A stretch of DNA of 64,000 bases from JBQDBK01 sp052090825 (lineage in GTDB: Bacteria; Bacillota; Clostridia; Tissierellales; Peptoniphilaceae), in contig JBQDBK010000005.1 in assembly GCA_052090825.1 (NCBI GenBank), positions 1 to 64,000 on the forward strand. The letters run 5' to 3'. Every line of letters begins with the position of its first letter. Position 1 is the first letter of the stretch. The position numbers were made by a program, and so were the translations under genes. Of this stretch, positions 26,010 through 35,327 are shown piece after piece. The notes beneath the pieces were generated by a model. It did not search any database and was not told the DNA's origin. It saw only the letters and a list, made by a program, of their open reading frames with translations.

Positions 26010-27387
26010 AGAATATAAATCAGTAACAGAAGTTGTAGGACCTCTTATGGTAGTTGAAGGTGTAGAAGGTGTAACCTTTGATGAATTGGTAGATATAAAA
26101 CTTCAAAGTGGAGAAAGAAGACGTGGCAGAGTTATAGAAATAGATCAAGATAAGGCCATGGTTCAAATTTTTGAAGGTTCAAGTGGTATTAATTTAAGAG
26201 ATACTGTAGTTAGATTCTTAGGAAGGCCATTAGAATTAGGGACTAGTCCTGACATGATAGGTAGAGTATTTGATGGACTTGGAAATCCAATAGATAATGG
26301 ACCAAATATTGTTCCAGAAAAAAGAATTGATATAAATGGAACTGCAATCAATCCAGTAAGTAGAAATTATCCTTCTGAATTTATTCAAACTGGTATATCT
26401 ACAATAGATGGATTAAATACCCTTGTAAGAGGTCAAAAGTTACCTATTTTTTCAGGAGCAGGCTTACCTCATAATAATGTAGCTGCTCAGATAGCAAGAC
26501 AAGCAAAGGTAAGAGGAAAAGATGAAAAGTTTGCCGTAGTTTTTGCAGCTATGGGGATAACATTTGAAGAAGCACAGTTTTTTATAGATGATTTTAAAGA
26601 AACTGGAGCCATAGATAGAACTGTATTATTTATGAATCTTGCAGATGATCCAGCTATAGAAAGATTAGCTACTCCAAAGATGGCTCTTACTTGTGCAGAA
26701 TACCTTGCTTTTGAGTTGGGAATGCATGTATTGGTTATAATGACTGATATGACAAATTATGCAGAAGCTTTAAGAGAAGTTTCTGCCGCTCGTAAAGAAG
26801 TACCTGGAAGAAGAGGTTATCCAGGATACTTATATACTGATCTTGCAAGTATTTATGAGAGGGCAGGTCGTATAAAAGGAAGAGAAGGATCAATAACTCA
26901 AATTCCTATATTAACAATGCCTGAGGATGATATAACTCATCCTATACCAGACTTAACAGGCTATATAACAGAGGGACAAATAATACTATCTAGGGAACTT
27001 TATAAACAAGGGTTACAACCACCGATAAACGCAATACCTTCTTTATCACGTTTAAAAGACAAAGGTGTTGGGGAAGGAAAAACTAGAGAAGATCACGCTG
27101 ATACAATGAATCAAATTTATGCAGGTTATACTTCTGGCAAAGAAGCTAAAGAATTATCGGTAATCCTAGGAGAAACAGCTCTTTCTAAATCAGATAAAGC
27201 CTTTGCTAAATTTGCAGATGCTTTCGAAGCTAAATATGTAAATCAAGGATATTATAAAGACAGGGATATAGAAGAGACACTTGATTTAGGATGGGAATTG
27301 TTATCTATAATTCCGAGGGGAGAACTTAAGAGGATTAAAGATAGTTTAATTGATAAGTATCTTGGAGAAGAAAAAGAAGAAGGGTGA
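26002..27387 (+). CDS. ntpB: V-type ATPase regulatory subunit B (NtpB)
   Basis: Subunit B alternates with A in the head and binds nucleotide without hydrolysing it. The 461-residue protein has the family features FSGAGLPHNNVAAQIARQ (a degenerate P-loop), FVVFAAMGI-like (FAVVFAAMGITFEEAQFF), MTDMTNYAEALREVSAARKE and the C-terminal ELSVILGETALS. The ATG lies in the last codons of ntpA, and ntpD begins 4 bases after its stop. Confidence 0.97.
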   Translation: MLKEYKSVTEVVGPLMVVEGVEGVTFDELVDIKLQSGERRRGRVIEIDQDKAMVQIFEGSSGINLRDTVVRFLGRPLELGTSPDMIGRVFDGLGNPIDNGPNIVPEKRIDINGTAINPVSRNYPSEFIQTGISTIDGLNTLVRGQKLPIFSGAGLPHNNVAAQIARQAKVRGKDEKFAVVFAAMGITFEEAQFFIDDFKETGAIDRTVLFMNLADDPAIERLATPKMALTCAEYLAFELGMHVLVIMTDMTNYAEALREVSAARKEVPGRRGYPGYLYTDLASIYERAGRIKGREGSITQIPILTMPEDDITHPIPDLTGYITEGQIILSRELYKQGLQPPINAIPSLSRLKDKGVGEGKTREDHADTMNQIYAGYTSGKEAKELSVILGETALSKSDKAFAKFADAFEAKYVNQGYYKDRDIEETLDLGWELLSIIPRGELKRIKDSLIDKYLGEEKEEG

Positions 27388-27391
27388 TTAA

Positions 27392-28075
27392 ATGACAAGA
27401 CTTAATGTCAATCCCACTAGAATGAATCTCTCGATTTTAAAAGATAGACTTTCAACTTCAACGAGAGGTCATAAGCTTTTAAAAGATAAACAAGATGAGT
27501 TAATGAGAAGATTTATAGAAAATGTAAAAGAAAATAAAACATTAAGAGAAGAAGTTGAAAAAGAATTATCGGAATCTTTTAAAGATTTTTTGTTAGCATC
27601 AGCCTTTATGACTCCAGAAATGTTAGAAGTAGCAGTTTCTTTTCCAACTCAAAAAACTAATTTAGAAATAGAAGTTCAAAATATTATGTCGATTGAAATA
27701 CCAAAAATGGAATTTAAAACCTCTGATGAATCTGAATTTGGATCGATCTATCCTTACGGATATGCCCAAACAACATCTGACTTAGATTATGCAATTGATA
27801 AATTAAACAAAGTTATGAAGCGCCTACTTAAATTAGCAGAAGTTGAAAAAGCAACACAACTTATGGCTGATGAAATAGAGAAGACTAGAAGAAGGGTAAA
27901 TGGATTAGAGTACAAAACTATTCCGGATTTAAAAGAAACTATAAAGTATATTAGAAGTAAACTTGATGAAAATGAAAGAGCTAATATAACAAGACTTATG
28001 AAAGTTAAAGATATAATTTCTGAAGATGAAATAGAAAACTATGAAGAAGAATTGAGAGAAAAAAGAGCAAATTAA
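27392..28075 (+). CDS. ntpD: V-type ATPase central-stalk subunit D (NtpD)
   Basis: Subunit D forms the rotating central shaft inside the A3B3 head. The 227-residue protein begins RLNVNPTRMNLSILKDRL, typical of the family, and contains two long helices with the conserved RRVNALEY-type motif (RRRVNGLEYKTIPDL). It closes the ntpF-I-K-E-C-G-A-B-D operon. ntpH and ntpJ of the enterococcal operon are absent. A terminator overlaps its stop codon. Confidence 0.96.
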   Translation: MTRLNVNPTRMNLSILKDRLSTSTRGHKLLKDKQDELMRRFIENVKENKTLREEVEKELSESFKDFLLASAFMTPEMLEVAVSFPTQKTNLEIEVQNIMSIEIPKMEFKTSDESEFGSIYPYGYAQTTSDLDYAIDKLNKVMKRLLKLAEVEKATQLMADEIEKTRRRVNGLEYKTIPDLKETIKYIRSKLDENERANITRLMKVKDIISEDEIENYEEELREKRAN

Positions 28076-28105
28076 GAGCACATCTAGGATGTGCTCTTAA
28101 TTTTT
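28072..28105. terminator. Terminator at the end of the V-ATPase operon
   Basis: A 13-bp perfect stem (28072-28084 with 28088-28100) with a 3-base loop is followed by TTTTT. It may also act on the convergent DUF1858 gene. Confidence 0.85.
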
Positions 28106-28115
28106 ATATATTCTA

Positions 28116-28319
28116 TTACTTATCTTCTTCAGATTTTTTATTTAAAGAATCAACTAGAAGATTGACATCTAAGCCATGAACCATGCTAGCTTCTTCAAGA
28201 GTTTCCATTTGAGAAGCAGGACACATAACACATCCCATTCCAAAACTCATAAGAGTACCAATAGCTTCTGGTTTATTTGCAAGGATTTCTCCTATAACTG
28301 TATCTTTAGTTACTTTCAT
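28116..28319 (-). CDS. DUF1858 redox-disulfide small protein
   Basis: This 67-residue cytoplasmic protein matches the DUF1858 family: a short helical domain with the motif GMGCVMCPAS (Cys30 and Cys33), opening with VTKDTVIGEILANKPEAI. Such proteins are often found with hybrid-cluster or other redox enzymes, but the function is not known. The ATG is preceded by AGGAGGTAATAAA. It lies 47 bases after the stalk-domain gene on the same strand and could be cotranscribed. Confidence 0.85.
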   Translation of the reverse strand: MKVTKDTVIGEILANKPEAIGTLMSFGMGCVMCPASQMETLEEASMVHGLDVNLLVDSLNKKSEEDK

Positions 28320-28366
28320 TTTATTACCTCCTATCTACATAATATATTTACCCTATAATAAATTAA

Positions 28367-29290
28367 TTATTTAGTGACTTCAATAATAGAAAAAGCTCTA
28401 AAATTTTGAGATTCATTTTCTCCAACATAATATCCTAATACAAGTTTAAAATTATTGGAAGCAAGATTTTTAGATATATCTTCTAAATCAATATTAGAAG
28501 ATTTTAAGCTAATATAATTTTCATTAGATCCATCTTCTATTTTTAAGACAGGATTAAAATTAAGCTGACCTTTATATTTAAGCTGTTTAGGACTAAGAAC
28601 AATTAAATTGTTTTCAATATCATATTCAGCATTAGCTGATAACTGAGTTTGTTTAGATGTTAAAAGAACGACAGATTCAACATTTGATAAAAAATCATTA
28701 ATAGATAAATTTAGTTTATCTTTCATAGAAATTTCACTTCTATTTTTGTCTAAATCAGATGCTAAACTAATAAATTTCACGTGTGTTCTTTTAATTAAAT
28801 CAGAAGGAGTAACAGATTGAGTTTTGATTATAACAGAATTACTTTCATCATCATAGTCTACATAAAATCCTATAGTTTTTCCAAGATCTCTTAGTTTGAA
28901 GTAATTATTTCCATTAATCAAATAGCCATTAAAAACTATCTTTTCACTGTCAACAGTTACTTTTTGAAATGATTTGGAAATTTCAAGTTTTTCTTTTTTT
29001 CTAGATTTCAAATCATTTTCTAATTTTGAATATGGAGATTTTCTTTCGATTTCTACAGTAGAAGTTTCTTTATTAAATATTACATTAAATTGAACAGAGC
29101 TATTATTTAGTATAGCTGCAACATCTCTTAATCTAAAATAATTATTTCCTTCAATATTATAACCTTCAACATAAATTTTGTCTCCATCTAATTTAATATT
29201 TTGTTCAGATAGGCTAGCATTAATTGCAAAAACATTATTGGTAGAAATCAAAGTAAAAATAAAAATTAAGAAAATAGAAAATTTTTTCAT
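28367..29290 (-). CDS. Secreted protein with copper-amine-oxidase-N-like stalk domains
   Basis: From ATG 29290 (GAGGTGA seven bases before; three further upstream codons are unlikely to be used) the protein has 307 residues. It starts with a signal peptide of about 22 residues (MKKFSIFLIFIF, ending NNVFA). Two similar domains follow at about 25-70 and 100-145, each with the stalk-domain pattern YNIEGNNYFRLRDVAAIL or YLINGNNYFKLRDLGKTIGF. The C-terminal half is not recognised. These domains are common in surface proteins of anaerobic Firmicutes; they are probably structural and do not indicate amine oxidase activity. Confidence 0.82.
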   Translation of the reverse strand: MKKFSIFLIFIFTLISTNNVFAINASLSEQNIKLDGDKIYVEGYNIEGNNYFRLRDVAAILNNSSVQFNVIFNKETSTVEIERKSPYSKLENDLKSRKKEKLEISKSFQKVTVDSEKIVFNGYLINGNNYFKLRDLGKTIGFYVDYDDESNSVIIKTQSVTPSDLIKRTHVKFISLASDLDKNRSEISMKDKLNLSINDFLSNVESVVLLTSKQTQLSANAEYDIENNLIVLSPKQLKYKGQLNFNPVLKIEDGSNENYISLKSSNIDLEDISKNLASNNFKLVLGYYVGENESQNFRAFSIIEVTK

Positions 29291-29615
29291 ATAAATCACC
29301 TCTTTAGAATTATATATCTTTTAAAAAGAAAAGTATAGAAAGATTTAGATATTTATAAGGTTTATATACTAAAATTAGTAGGTAAAAACTATAATAATTA
29401 TTGAAAATTCATATAATAATTCTTAGAGTAAAGTTCAATTTACACTTTAATAAAATTCTTAGATAAGATATAATTGTAAGTAAGTATGTGGTGAAATAAT
29501 CTAATTAAAGTAGTGGAGTTAAACTTTTATTTAGTTGCTATTGTTATTGAGCTTTGCTATAATAATTTTAAAGATGGAATTCATTCTACAATATGGAATG
29601 AAGGAGGTGTTAGTA

Positions 29616-29927
29616 ATGTGGGAAGGTTCAACTATGACTCTTTTTGAGGCATTTCAAGTATCATTAACGGGATTCTCAATTGTATTTTTAACTCTAATAT
29701 GTTTAGCTTTATTCATAAAGATTACATCTGCTATTGTTAATTCTACAACAACTAAAACAAGTCAGAGTAATACAAATGAAAATAAGGTAAAAACAGCTCC
29801 GAAGAAAGTGGAGAAAGAAGATCAAAAAGATGCTGCTTTAATTGCAGCTATTGTAGCAGCAGTAAGCGCAGAAATGAAAAAACCGGTAGATAAATTTAGA
29901 ATAGTGTCTATTGACGAAAAAAAATAA
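29616..29927 (+). CDS. gcdD: Glutaconyl-CoA decarboxylase delta subunit (OadG-like)
   Basis: GcdD is the small membrane subunit that holds the Na+-pumping decarboxylase together. From ATG 29616, placed after AAGGAGGTG, the protein has 103 residues. It has one N-terminal membrane helix (about 14-38), a polar linker rich in Thr, Lys and Glu, and the C-terminal DAALIAAIVAAVSAEMKK pattern of the OadG family. A longer frame opens upstream at 29535 without a ribosome binding site. It is the first gene of the glutamate-fermentation cluster. Confidence 0.88.
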   Translation: MWEGSTMTLFEAFQVSLTGFSIVFLTLICLALFIKITSAIVNSTTTKTSQSNTNENKVKTAPKKVEKEDQKDAALIAAIVAAVSAEMKKPVDKFRIVSIDEKK

Positions 29928-29951
29928 TTAAAGTTAGAAAGGGTGTATAAA

Positions 29952-30341
29952 ATGAAATATCAAGTTAAAGTAGATGGAAGAGTATTTGATGTAGAAGTTG
30001 AAAAAATCGGAGGAGGAGCAAAACCTTTAACAATGGCTGATTTAACAGCACCTTCAGCTCCAGCAGCGCCTGTTCAACAAGCAGCTCCGGCACCAACTCC
30101 AAAGGCTGAACCAGCACCAGCTTCAACAGGTGGAGAAAAGGTTATTTCTCCAATGCCAGGAAATATTTGGAAAGTTGTAGCAAAAGAAGGCTCTAAAGTG
30201 AGCGCAGGAGATGTAATTCTTATTCTTGAAGCAATGAAGATGGAAAATGAAATAGTTGCTCCATGTGATGGAACAGTTTCTATAAAAGTATCTGAAGGTC
30301 AAGCAGTTGATACAGATGCTTTATTAGCAGAAGTAAAATAA
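29952..30341 (+). CDS. gcdC: Glutaconyl-CoA decarboxylase gamma subunit, biotin carrier
   Basis: This subunit carries CO2 on biotin from the carboxyltransferase (GcdA) to the membrane pump (GcdB). From ATG 29952 the protein has 129 residues: a short N-terminal domain, an Ala/Pro-rich flexible linker (about 32-58) and a biotinyl domain with EAMKMEN, in which Lys96 is the biotinylation site. The linker is shorter than in some Acidaminococcus relatives. A GTG nine bases upstream is a possible but less likely start. gcdB follows after 48 bases. Confidence 0.93.
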   Translation: MKYQVKVDGRVFDVEVEKIGGGAKPLTMADLTAPSAPAAPVQQAAPAPTPKAEPAPASTGGEKVISPMPGNIWKVVAKEGSKVSAGDVILILEAMKMENEIVAPCDGTVSIKVSEGQAVDTDALLAEVK

Positions 30342-30389
30342 GAATACAGAAATAGAAACTATAGAAAATTACAAGGAGGGTTAAAATAA

Positions 30390-31529
30390 GTGAATTTTTT
30401 AGAAGCTGTATCTGGTATATTATCAGAATCAGGATTCGCTAATATGACTTGGCAAAGTGGAGTCATGATATTAGTTGCTTTTGTACTACTATACCTAGCG
30501 ATTAAAAAGCAATTTGAACCATTATTATTACTACCAATTGCCTTTGGGATGTTATTAGCAAATATACCAGCAGCAAATTTAATGGCAGAAGCAGACCCTT
30601 GGTATAATTCAGGGGTATTGAGAATTATATATAGTGGGGTTAAGTCTGGACTATTCCCATGCTTGATATTTATGGGTGTAGGAGCGATGACAGACTTTGG
30701 ACCACTTATCGCAAATCCTATTTCTTTACTACTTGGTTCAGCAGCACAAGTAGGAATTTATGTTGCCTTTATGACAGCAATAGGATCGGGACAATTTACG
30801 GCACAAGAAGCAGCATCAATTGCTATAATCGGTGGGGCAGATGGTCCAACAGCAATATTTTTAACGAGTACATTAGCGCCTAAATTATTAGCACCAATAG
30901 CGGTAGCGGCTTATTCTTATATGGCATTAATACCTTTAATTCAACCGCCAATTATGAAGATGTTAACAACTAAAAAAGAAAGAGAAACAAAGATGGAAAC
31001 TTTAAGAAAAGTTTCTAAAACAGAAAAGATTATTTTCCCTGTAGTGGTTGTTGTATTTACAACATTATTATTGCCTTCAGTAGCACCACTTTTAGGTCTA
31101 CTAATGTTTGGTAATTTATTAAAAGAATCAGGAGTAACTGATAGATTATCAGATACAGCACAAAATGCTTTAATGAATATAGTAACAATAATGCTTGGAA
31201 TAACTGTAGGAGCAACTGCTAATGGAGAAATCTTCCTACAATTACAGACCCTATTAATCATAGCTCTTGGACTTATGGCTTTTGCTTTTGCAACAGTTGG
31301 AGGAGTATTGTTCGGAAAAATTTTATACTATGCCACAGGTGGGAAAATAAACCCACTTATAGGTTCAGCTGGAGTATCAGCAGTTCCTATGGCAGCTAGG
31401 GTAGCTCAAGTAGAAGGTAAGAAATATAACCCAACAAATTTCTTATTAATGCATGCTATGGGACCTAACGTAGCAGGAGTTATAGGTTCAGCTGTAGCAG
31501 CTGGAGTATTTTTAATGTTATTTGGTTGA
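30390..31529 (+). CDS. gcdB: Glutaconyl-CoA decarboxylase beta subunit, Na+ pump
   Basis: GcdB decarboxylates carboxybiotin in the membrane and exports Na+. The 379-residue, multi-helix protein belongs to the OadB/MmdB/GcdB family and shows the signature GGADGPTAIF (148-157), whose aspartate takes part in Na+ transport in OadB, and GSAGVSAVPMAARVAQ near the C-terminus. The start is GTG 30390 with AAGGAGGG upstream. The family alone could mean oxaloacetate or methylmalonyl-CoA decarboxylase; the neighbouring gctAB, gcdA and hgd genes fix the substrate as glutaconyl-CoA. Confidence 0.95.
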   Translation: MNFLEAVSGILSESGFANMTWQSGVMILVAFVLLYLAIKKQFEPLLLLPIAFGMLLANIPAANLMAEADPWYNSGVLRIIYSGVKSGLFPCLIFMGVGAMTDFGPLIANPISLLLGSAAQVGIYVAFMTAIGSGQFTAQEAASIAIIGGADGPTAIFLTSTLAPKLLAPIAVAAYSYMALIPLIQPPIMKMLTTKKERETKMETLRKVSKTEKIIFPVVVVVFTTLLLPSVAPLLGLLMFGNLLKESGVTDRLSDTAQNALMNIVTIMLGITVGATANGEIFLQLQTLLIIALGLMAFAFATVGGVLFGKILYYATGGKINPLIGSAGVSAVPMAARVAQVEGKKYNPTNFLLMHAMGPNVAGVIGSAVAAGVFLMLFG

Positions 31530-31544
31530 TTAAGTTAGATAGTT

Positions 31545-31579
31545 ACAATTGGAAGTCTAGTCAATAGGGTTCCAATTGT
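31545..31579 (+). terminator. Intercistronic hairpin between gcdB and gctA
   Basis: ACAATTGGAA (31545-31554) pairs perfectly with TTCCAATTGT (31570-31579) across a 15-base loop. The T tract is short, so it may be a partial terminator or an mRNA-processing element. Confidence 0.4.
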
Positions 31580-31624
31580 TTATGTAAAAATATATTTATA
31601 GATATTATAAGAGGAGGCATTACT

Positions 31625-32587
31625 TTGAGTAAGATTTATAGTTTAAAAGACGCTATAAGTAAATTTGTTGAAGATGGAGATGTAATTTCTTTTGGTGGGT
31701 TTACAACAAATAGAAAGCCATATGCAGCAGTATATGAAATTCTTCGTCAAGGACAAAAAGACTTTATTGCAGAAGCAGGTCCAGCAGGTGGAGATTGGGA
31801 TATGCTTATAGGGGAAGATAGAGTTAAGGCATATATAAACTGTTATACTGCAAACTCTGGATATACTAACGTATCAAGAAGATTTAGAAAAAAAATAGAA
31901 AAAGGAGAACTTCTTTTTGAAGATTATTCACAAGATGTTGAAATGTATAGATTACATGCAGCTTCATTAGGACTACCATACCTACCAGTAAAGTTAATGA
32001 TGGGAACTGATTTAGTTGATAAATGGGGTATTTCAAAAGAAGAAAGACAAAAAATCGACAAACTTCCAAATGATAAGTTTGTATATGTAGAGAATCCATT
32101 TAACGATGATAAAAAAGTAGTAGCTGTTCCAGTTCCTGAAATAGATACAGCTGTTATACACGTTCAAGTAGCTTCTCCAGATGGAACTTGTAGAATTATT
32201 GGAGATGAATTCCATGATATAGATATAGCAGTAGCAGCTAGAAAAACAATTGTAACTTGTGAAGAGATTGTAAGTAATGAAGAAATTAGATTAGATCCAA
32301 CTAAAAATTCTATTCCAGGATTCTGTGTAGATGCAGTTGTTCATGTTCCATATGGAGCTCACCCATCACAATGTTATGATTATTATGACTACGATTCAGA
32401 ATTTTACAAAATGTATAATGTTGTAAGTAAAGAAGATGAAGACTTCAATAACTATATGAAAGAATGGGTTTATGATATTGAAGATCATGATCAATATTTA
32501 AATAAGTTAGGCGCAACAAGATTAATTAATTTACATCCTGTTCAAGGCTTTGGATATGCTACAAATGTCCTAAAGGAGGTTAAATAA
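31625..32587 (+). CDS. gctA: Glutaconate CoA-transferase subunit A
   Basis: GctAB moves CoA from acetyl-CoA (or glutaconyl-CoA) to (R)-2-hydroxyglutarate, activating it for dehydration. The 320-residue protein is a class I CoA-transferase alpha subunit, with the opening KIYSLKDAISKFVEDGDVIS and FGGFTTNRKPYAAVYEIL near the N-terminus. The start is TTG 31625 after GAGGAGG. gctB starts 2 bases after its stop, and the ribosome binding site of gctB lies in the last gctA codons. Confidence 0.95.
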   Translation: MSKIYSLKDAISKFVEDGDVISFGGFTTNRKPYAAVYEILRQGQKDFIAEAGPAGGDWDMLIGEDRVKAYINCYTANSGYTNVSRRFRKKIEKGELLFEDYSQDVEMYRLHAASLGLPYLPVKLMMGTDLVDKWGISKEERQKIDKLPNDKFVYVENPFNDDKKVVAVPVPEIDTAVIHVQVASPDGTCRIIGDEFHDIDIAVAARKTIVTCEEIVSNEEIRLDPTKNSIPGFCVDAVVHVPYGAHPSQCYDYYDYDSEFYKMYNVVSKEDEDFNNYMKEWVYDIEDHDQYLNKLGATRLINLHPVQGFGYATNVLKEVK

Positions 32588-32589
32588 TA

Positions 32590-33384
32590 ATGGCTAGATA
32601 TGATAATTATACAAACAAAGAAATGCAAGCTGTAACTATCGCAAGACAAATAAAAAATGATCAAATAGTGATAGTAGGTACTGGACTACCTCTAATAGGA
32701 GCTTCAGTAGCAAAAAGAGCATTTGCTCCTGATTGTAATATAATAGTAGAAAGTGGACTTATGGATTGTGCTCCAATAGAAGTTCCAAGGTCTGTAGGAG
32801 ATAATAGGTTCATGGCTCATTGTGCAGTACAATGGCCGAATATTCGTTTCATTGGATTTGAACAATGTGAATGGTTACATGATAAACAAAGAATGATTGC
32901 TTTTATTGGTGGAGCTCAAATAGATCCATACGGAAATGTTAACTCAACAGTTATTGGAGACTATAATAATCCAAAAACTAGATTTACAGGTTCTGGCGGA
33001 GCAAACGGAATAGCTTCTTATGTAAATACTATAATAATGATGCAACATGAGAAGAGAAGATTTATGGAAAAAATAGATTATGTAACTTCTCCAGGATGGA
33101 TGGATGGTCCTGGGGGACGTACAAGAGCTGGAATATCAGAAAATGTTGGACCACAAATGGTAGTAACAGATAAGGGTATATTAAAATTTGATGAAGAGAC
33201 TAAAAAAATGTATTTAGCTGGATATTATCCAAGCTCAAGTCCAGAAGATGTTCTTGAAAATACTGGTTTTGATATTGATGTTTCAAAAGCTGTAGTACTT
33301 GAAGAACCAGATGAATCAGTAATTAAATTAATACGTGAAGAAATTGATCCAGGGGAAGCTTTTATAAAAGTACCTAAAGAATAA
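32590..33384 (+). CDS. gctB: Glutaconate CoA-transferase subunit B
   Basis: GctB carries the catalytic glutamate of the enzyme. In this 264-residue protein it is Glu54 in NIIVESGLMDC, the same number as in the Acidaminococcus fermentans enzyme. The stretch TSPGWMDGPGGRTRAGI is also typical. It follows gctA by 2 bases and precedes gcdA by 16, so the three are made together. Confidence 0.96.
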   Translation: MARYDNYTNKEMQAVTIARQIKNDQIVIVGTGLPLIGASVAKRAFAPDCNIIVESGLMDCAPIEVPRSVGDNRFMAHCAVQWPNIRFIGFEQCEWLHDKQRMIAFIGGAQIDPYGNVNSTVIGDYNNPKTRFTGSGGANGIASYVNTIIMMQHEKRRFMEKIDYVTSPGWMDGPGGRTRAGISENVGPQMVVTDKGILKFDEETKKMYLAGYYPSSSPEDVLENTGFDIDVSKAVVLEEPDESVIKLIREEIDPGEAFIKVPKE

Positions 33385-33400
33385 GATTAAGGAGAAAAAG

Positions 33401-35158
33401 ATGAGTAATTATTCAATGAATTCTTATTTTAAGAACATGTCTTCAGTAGGAGCTCCTTTAAAAGCTCAAAACAAAGAAAATATTGAAGAATTAAGAAAAG
33501 TGGAAGAAGAATTACAAGCTAGAGTAGAAGAAGTATTAGCAGCAGGAAAACCTGATGAAAAAGTAAATGAAAGAGGAGAACTTACTGCAATTCAACGTAT
33601 AGCTGAGCTAATAGATGAAGGAACATGGTGTCCATTAAACACTTTATTTAATCCAGGAGAAAATCCAAATGGTACTGTAAACCTAGTAAAAGGACTTGGT
33701 AGAATAGACGGAAAATGGGCAATGATTATTGCTTCAGACAATAAAAAATTAGCAGGAGCTTGGGTAGCTGGTCAAGCAGAAAGTTTATTACGTGCTTCAG
33801 ATGTAGCTAAGAGACTAAGAGTTCCTTTAGTATATATTTTAAACTGCTCAGGGGTAAAACTAGATGAACAAGAAAAAGTATATGCTAATAGACGTGGTGG
33901 AGGTACTCCATTTTATAGAAATGCACAACTTAATCAACTAGGTATTCCCGTAATAGTTGGTATTTACGGAACTAACCCAGCTGGTGGTGGATACCATTCA
34001 ATATCTCCGACAATATTAGTGGCTCATAAAGATGCTAATATGGCTGTAGGAGGAGCTGGAATTTTAGGTGGAATGAACCCAAAAGGATTTATAGATGAAG
34101 AAAGTGCTAATCAAATAGCAGATATGACTATGAATCAAAAGAAAGTCGCACCACCAGGATCAGTGGGTGTTCATTTTGCACAAACTGGATTTTTTAGAGA
34201 AGTATATGTAGAAGAAGAAGGCGTAATTGAAGGAATTAGAAAATATGTAAATATGCTACCAAGTTATGATATTGAATTCTTTAGAGTTGATGATCCAAAA
34301 GCTCCAGCATATGATGGAAATGATTTATATTCAATAATACCAACTAACTTAAAAAGAGCTTACAATATGTATGATGTAATTTCTAGACTATTTGATGGTT
34401 CAGAGTTTATGGAATTTAAAAAAGGTTATGGACCTGAAATGATAACAGGAGTTGCTAAAGTTGGAGGTCTTCCAGTAGGGGTTGTAGCCAATACTCAAGG
34501 ACTTCTAATGAACTATCCTGAATATAAAGAAAAAGCTATAGGTGTTGGTGGAAAACTATATAGACAAGGTTTAATAAAAATGAACGAATTTGTTACACTT
34601 TGTTCTAGAGATAGCCTACCAATAATTTGGTTACAAGATACAACTGGTATAGATGTAGGTGATGAAGCTGAAGTTGCTGAATTATTGGGATTAGGACAAT
34701 CGCTAATTTATTCAATTCAAAAATCTGATATTCCTCAAATGGAAGTAACTTTAAGAAAAGGTACAGCAGCAGCACACTATGTATTAGGTGGACCACAAGG
34801 AGAAACTAATGCATTTAGTTTAGGAACAGCAGCTACTGAAATCAATGTAATGAATGGAGAAACTGCAGCTAATGCAATGTACTCAAGAAGACTTGCAAAG
34901 GATAAAAAAGCTGGTAAAGATTTACAACCAACAATTGATAAAATGAATAAGTTAATTGATGAGTATAAAGAAAAATCTAGACCTCAATTCTGTGCAGAAC
35001 AAGGTATGGTAGATGAAATAGTAAATATGAATGCATTAAGAAACTATATAGTAGCATTTACAGAAAGTTGCTATCAAAACCCAGAAAGAGTATGTCCAGT
35101 TCATCAAATGCTTCTTCCAAGAGTAATACGTGACTTTAATAATAACTTTGCAAAATAA
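33401..35158 (+). CDS. gcdA: Glutaconyl-CoA decarboxylase alpha subunit (carboxyltransferase)
   Basis: GcdA transfers the carboxyl group of glutaconyl-CoA to biotin on GcdC, leaving crotonyl-CoA. The 585-residue soluble protein has the two crotonase-like halves of acyl-CoA carboxyltransferases, with glycine-rich oxyanion regions (TNPAGGGYHSISPT in the first half, GAAHYVLGGPQGETN-like in the second). The length equals that of Acidaminococcus GcdA (587). The order gctA-gctB-gcdA-hgdC-hgdA-hgdB is the same as in that organism. Two hairpins follow the stop. Confidence 0.96.
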   Translation: MSNYSMNSYFKNMSSVGAPLKAQNKENIEELRKVEEELQARVEEVLAAGKPDEKVNERGELTAIQRIAELIDEGTWCPLNTLFNPGENPNGTVNLVKGLGRIDGKWAMIIASDNKKLAGAWVAGQAESLLRASDVAKRLRVPLVYILNCSGVKLDEQEKVYANRRGGGTPFYRNAQLNQLGIPVIVGIYGTNPAGGGYHSISPTILVAHKDANMAVGGAGILGGMNPKGFIDEESANQIADMTMNQKKVAPPGSVGVHFAQTGFFREVYVEEEGVIEGIRKYVNMLPSYDIEFFRVDDPKAPAYDGNDLYSIIPTNLKRAYNMYDVISRLFDGSEFMEFKKGYGPEMITGVAKVGGLPVGVVANTQGLLMNYPEYKEKAIGVGGKLYRQGLIKMNEFVTLCSRDSLPIIWLQDTTGIDVGDEAEVAELLGLGQSLIYSIQKSDIPQMEVTLRKGTAAAHYVLGGPQGETNAFSLGTAATEINVMNGETAANAMYSRRLAKDKKAGKDLQPTIDKMNKLIDEYKEKSRPQFCAEQGMVDEIVNMNALRNYIVAFTESCYQNPERVCPVHQMLLPRVIRDFNNNFAK

Positions 35159-35165
35159 TTAAAAT

Positions 35166-35183
35166 CCGGCGAGAAATCGCCGG
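35166..35183 (+). terminator. GC-rich hairpin after gcdA
   Basis: CCGGCGA and TCGCCGG form a 7-bp GC-rich stem capped by a GAAA tetraloop, very stable for this AT-rich genome. No T tract follows, so it may protect the mRNA 3' end rather than stop transcription. Confidence 0.55.
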
Positions 35184-35233
35184 TATATATAAGTTATGAA
35201 AACTATGGCTAGCCTATTAAGTTTCATAAAATT

Positions 35234-35254
35234 AGGCAGGGTTACCTGCCTTTT
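35234..35254 (+). terminator. Terminator between gcdA and hgdC
   Basis: AGGCAGG (35234-35240) and CCTGCCT (35245-35251) form a stem with loop GTTA, followed by TTTT. It separates the gcd-gct block from hgdCAB. Confidence 0.65.
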
Positions 35255-35327
35255 ATTATGATTAAAAAGGTTGCAAACGAATAATATAAAGTATCTTTAT
35301 AAGTACATTTTAATCATATTTGTAATT

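Noticed and set aside
29535..29615. Earlier start for gcdD that would add a hydrophobic N-terminus
   Set aside because: AAGGAGGTG lies directly before ATG 29616, and OadG-type subunits normally start just before their single membrane helix.
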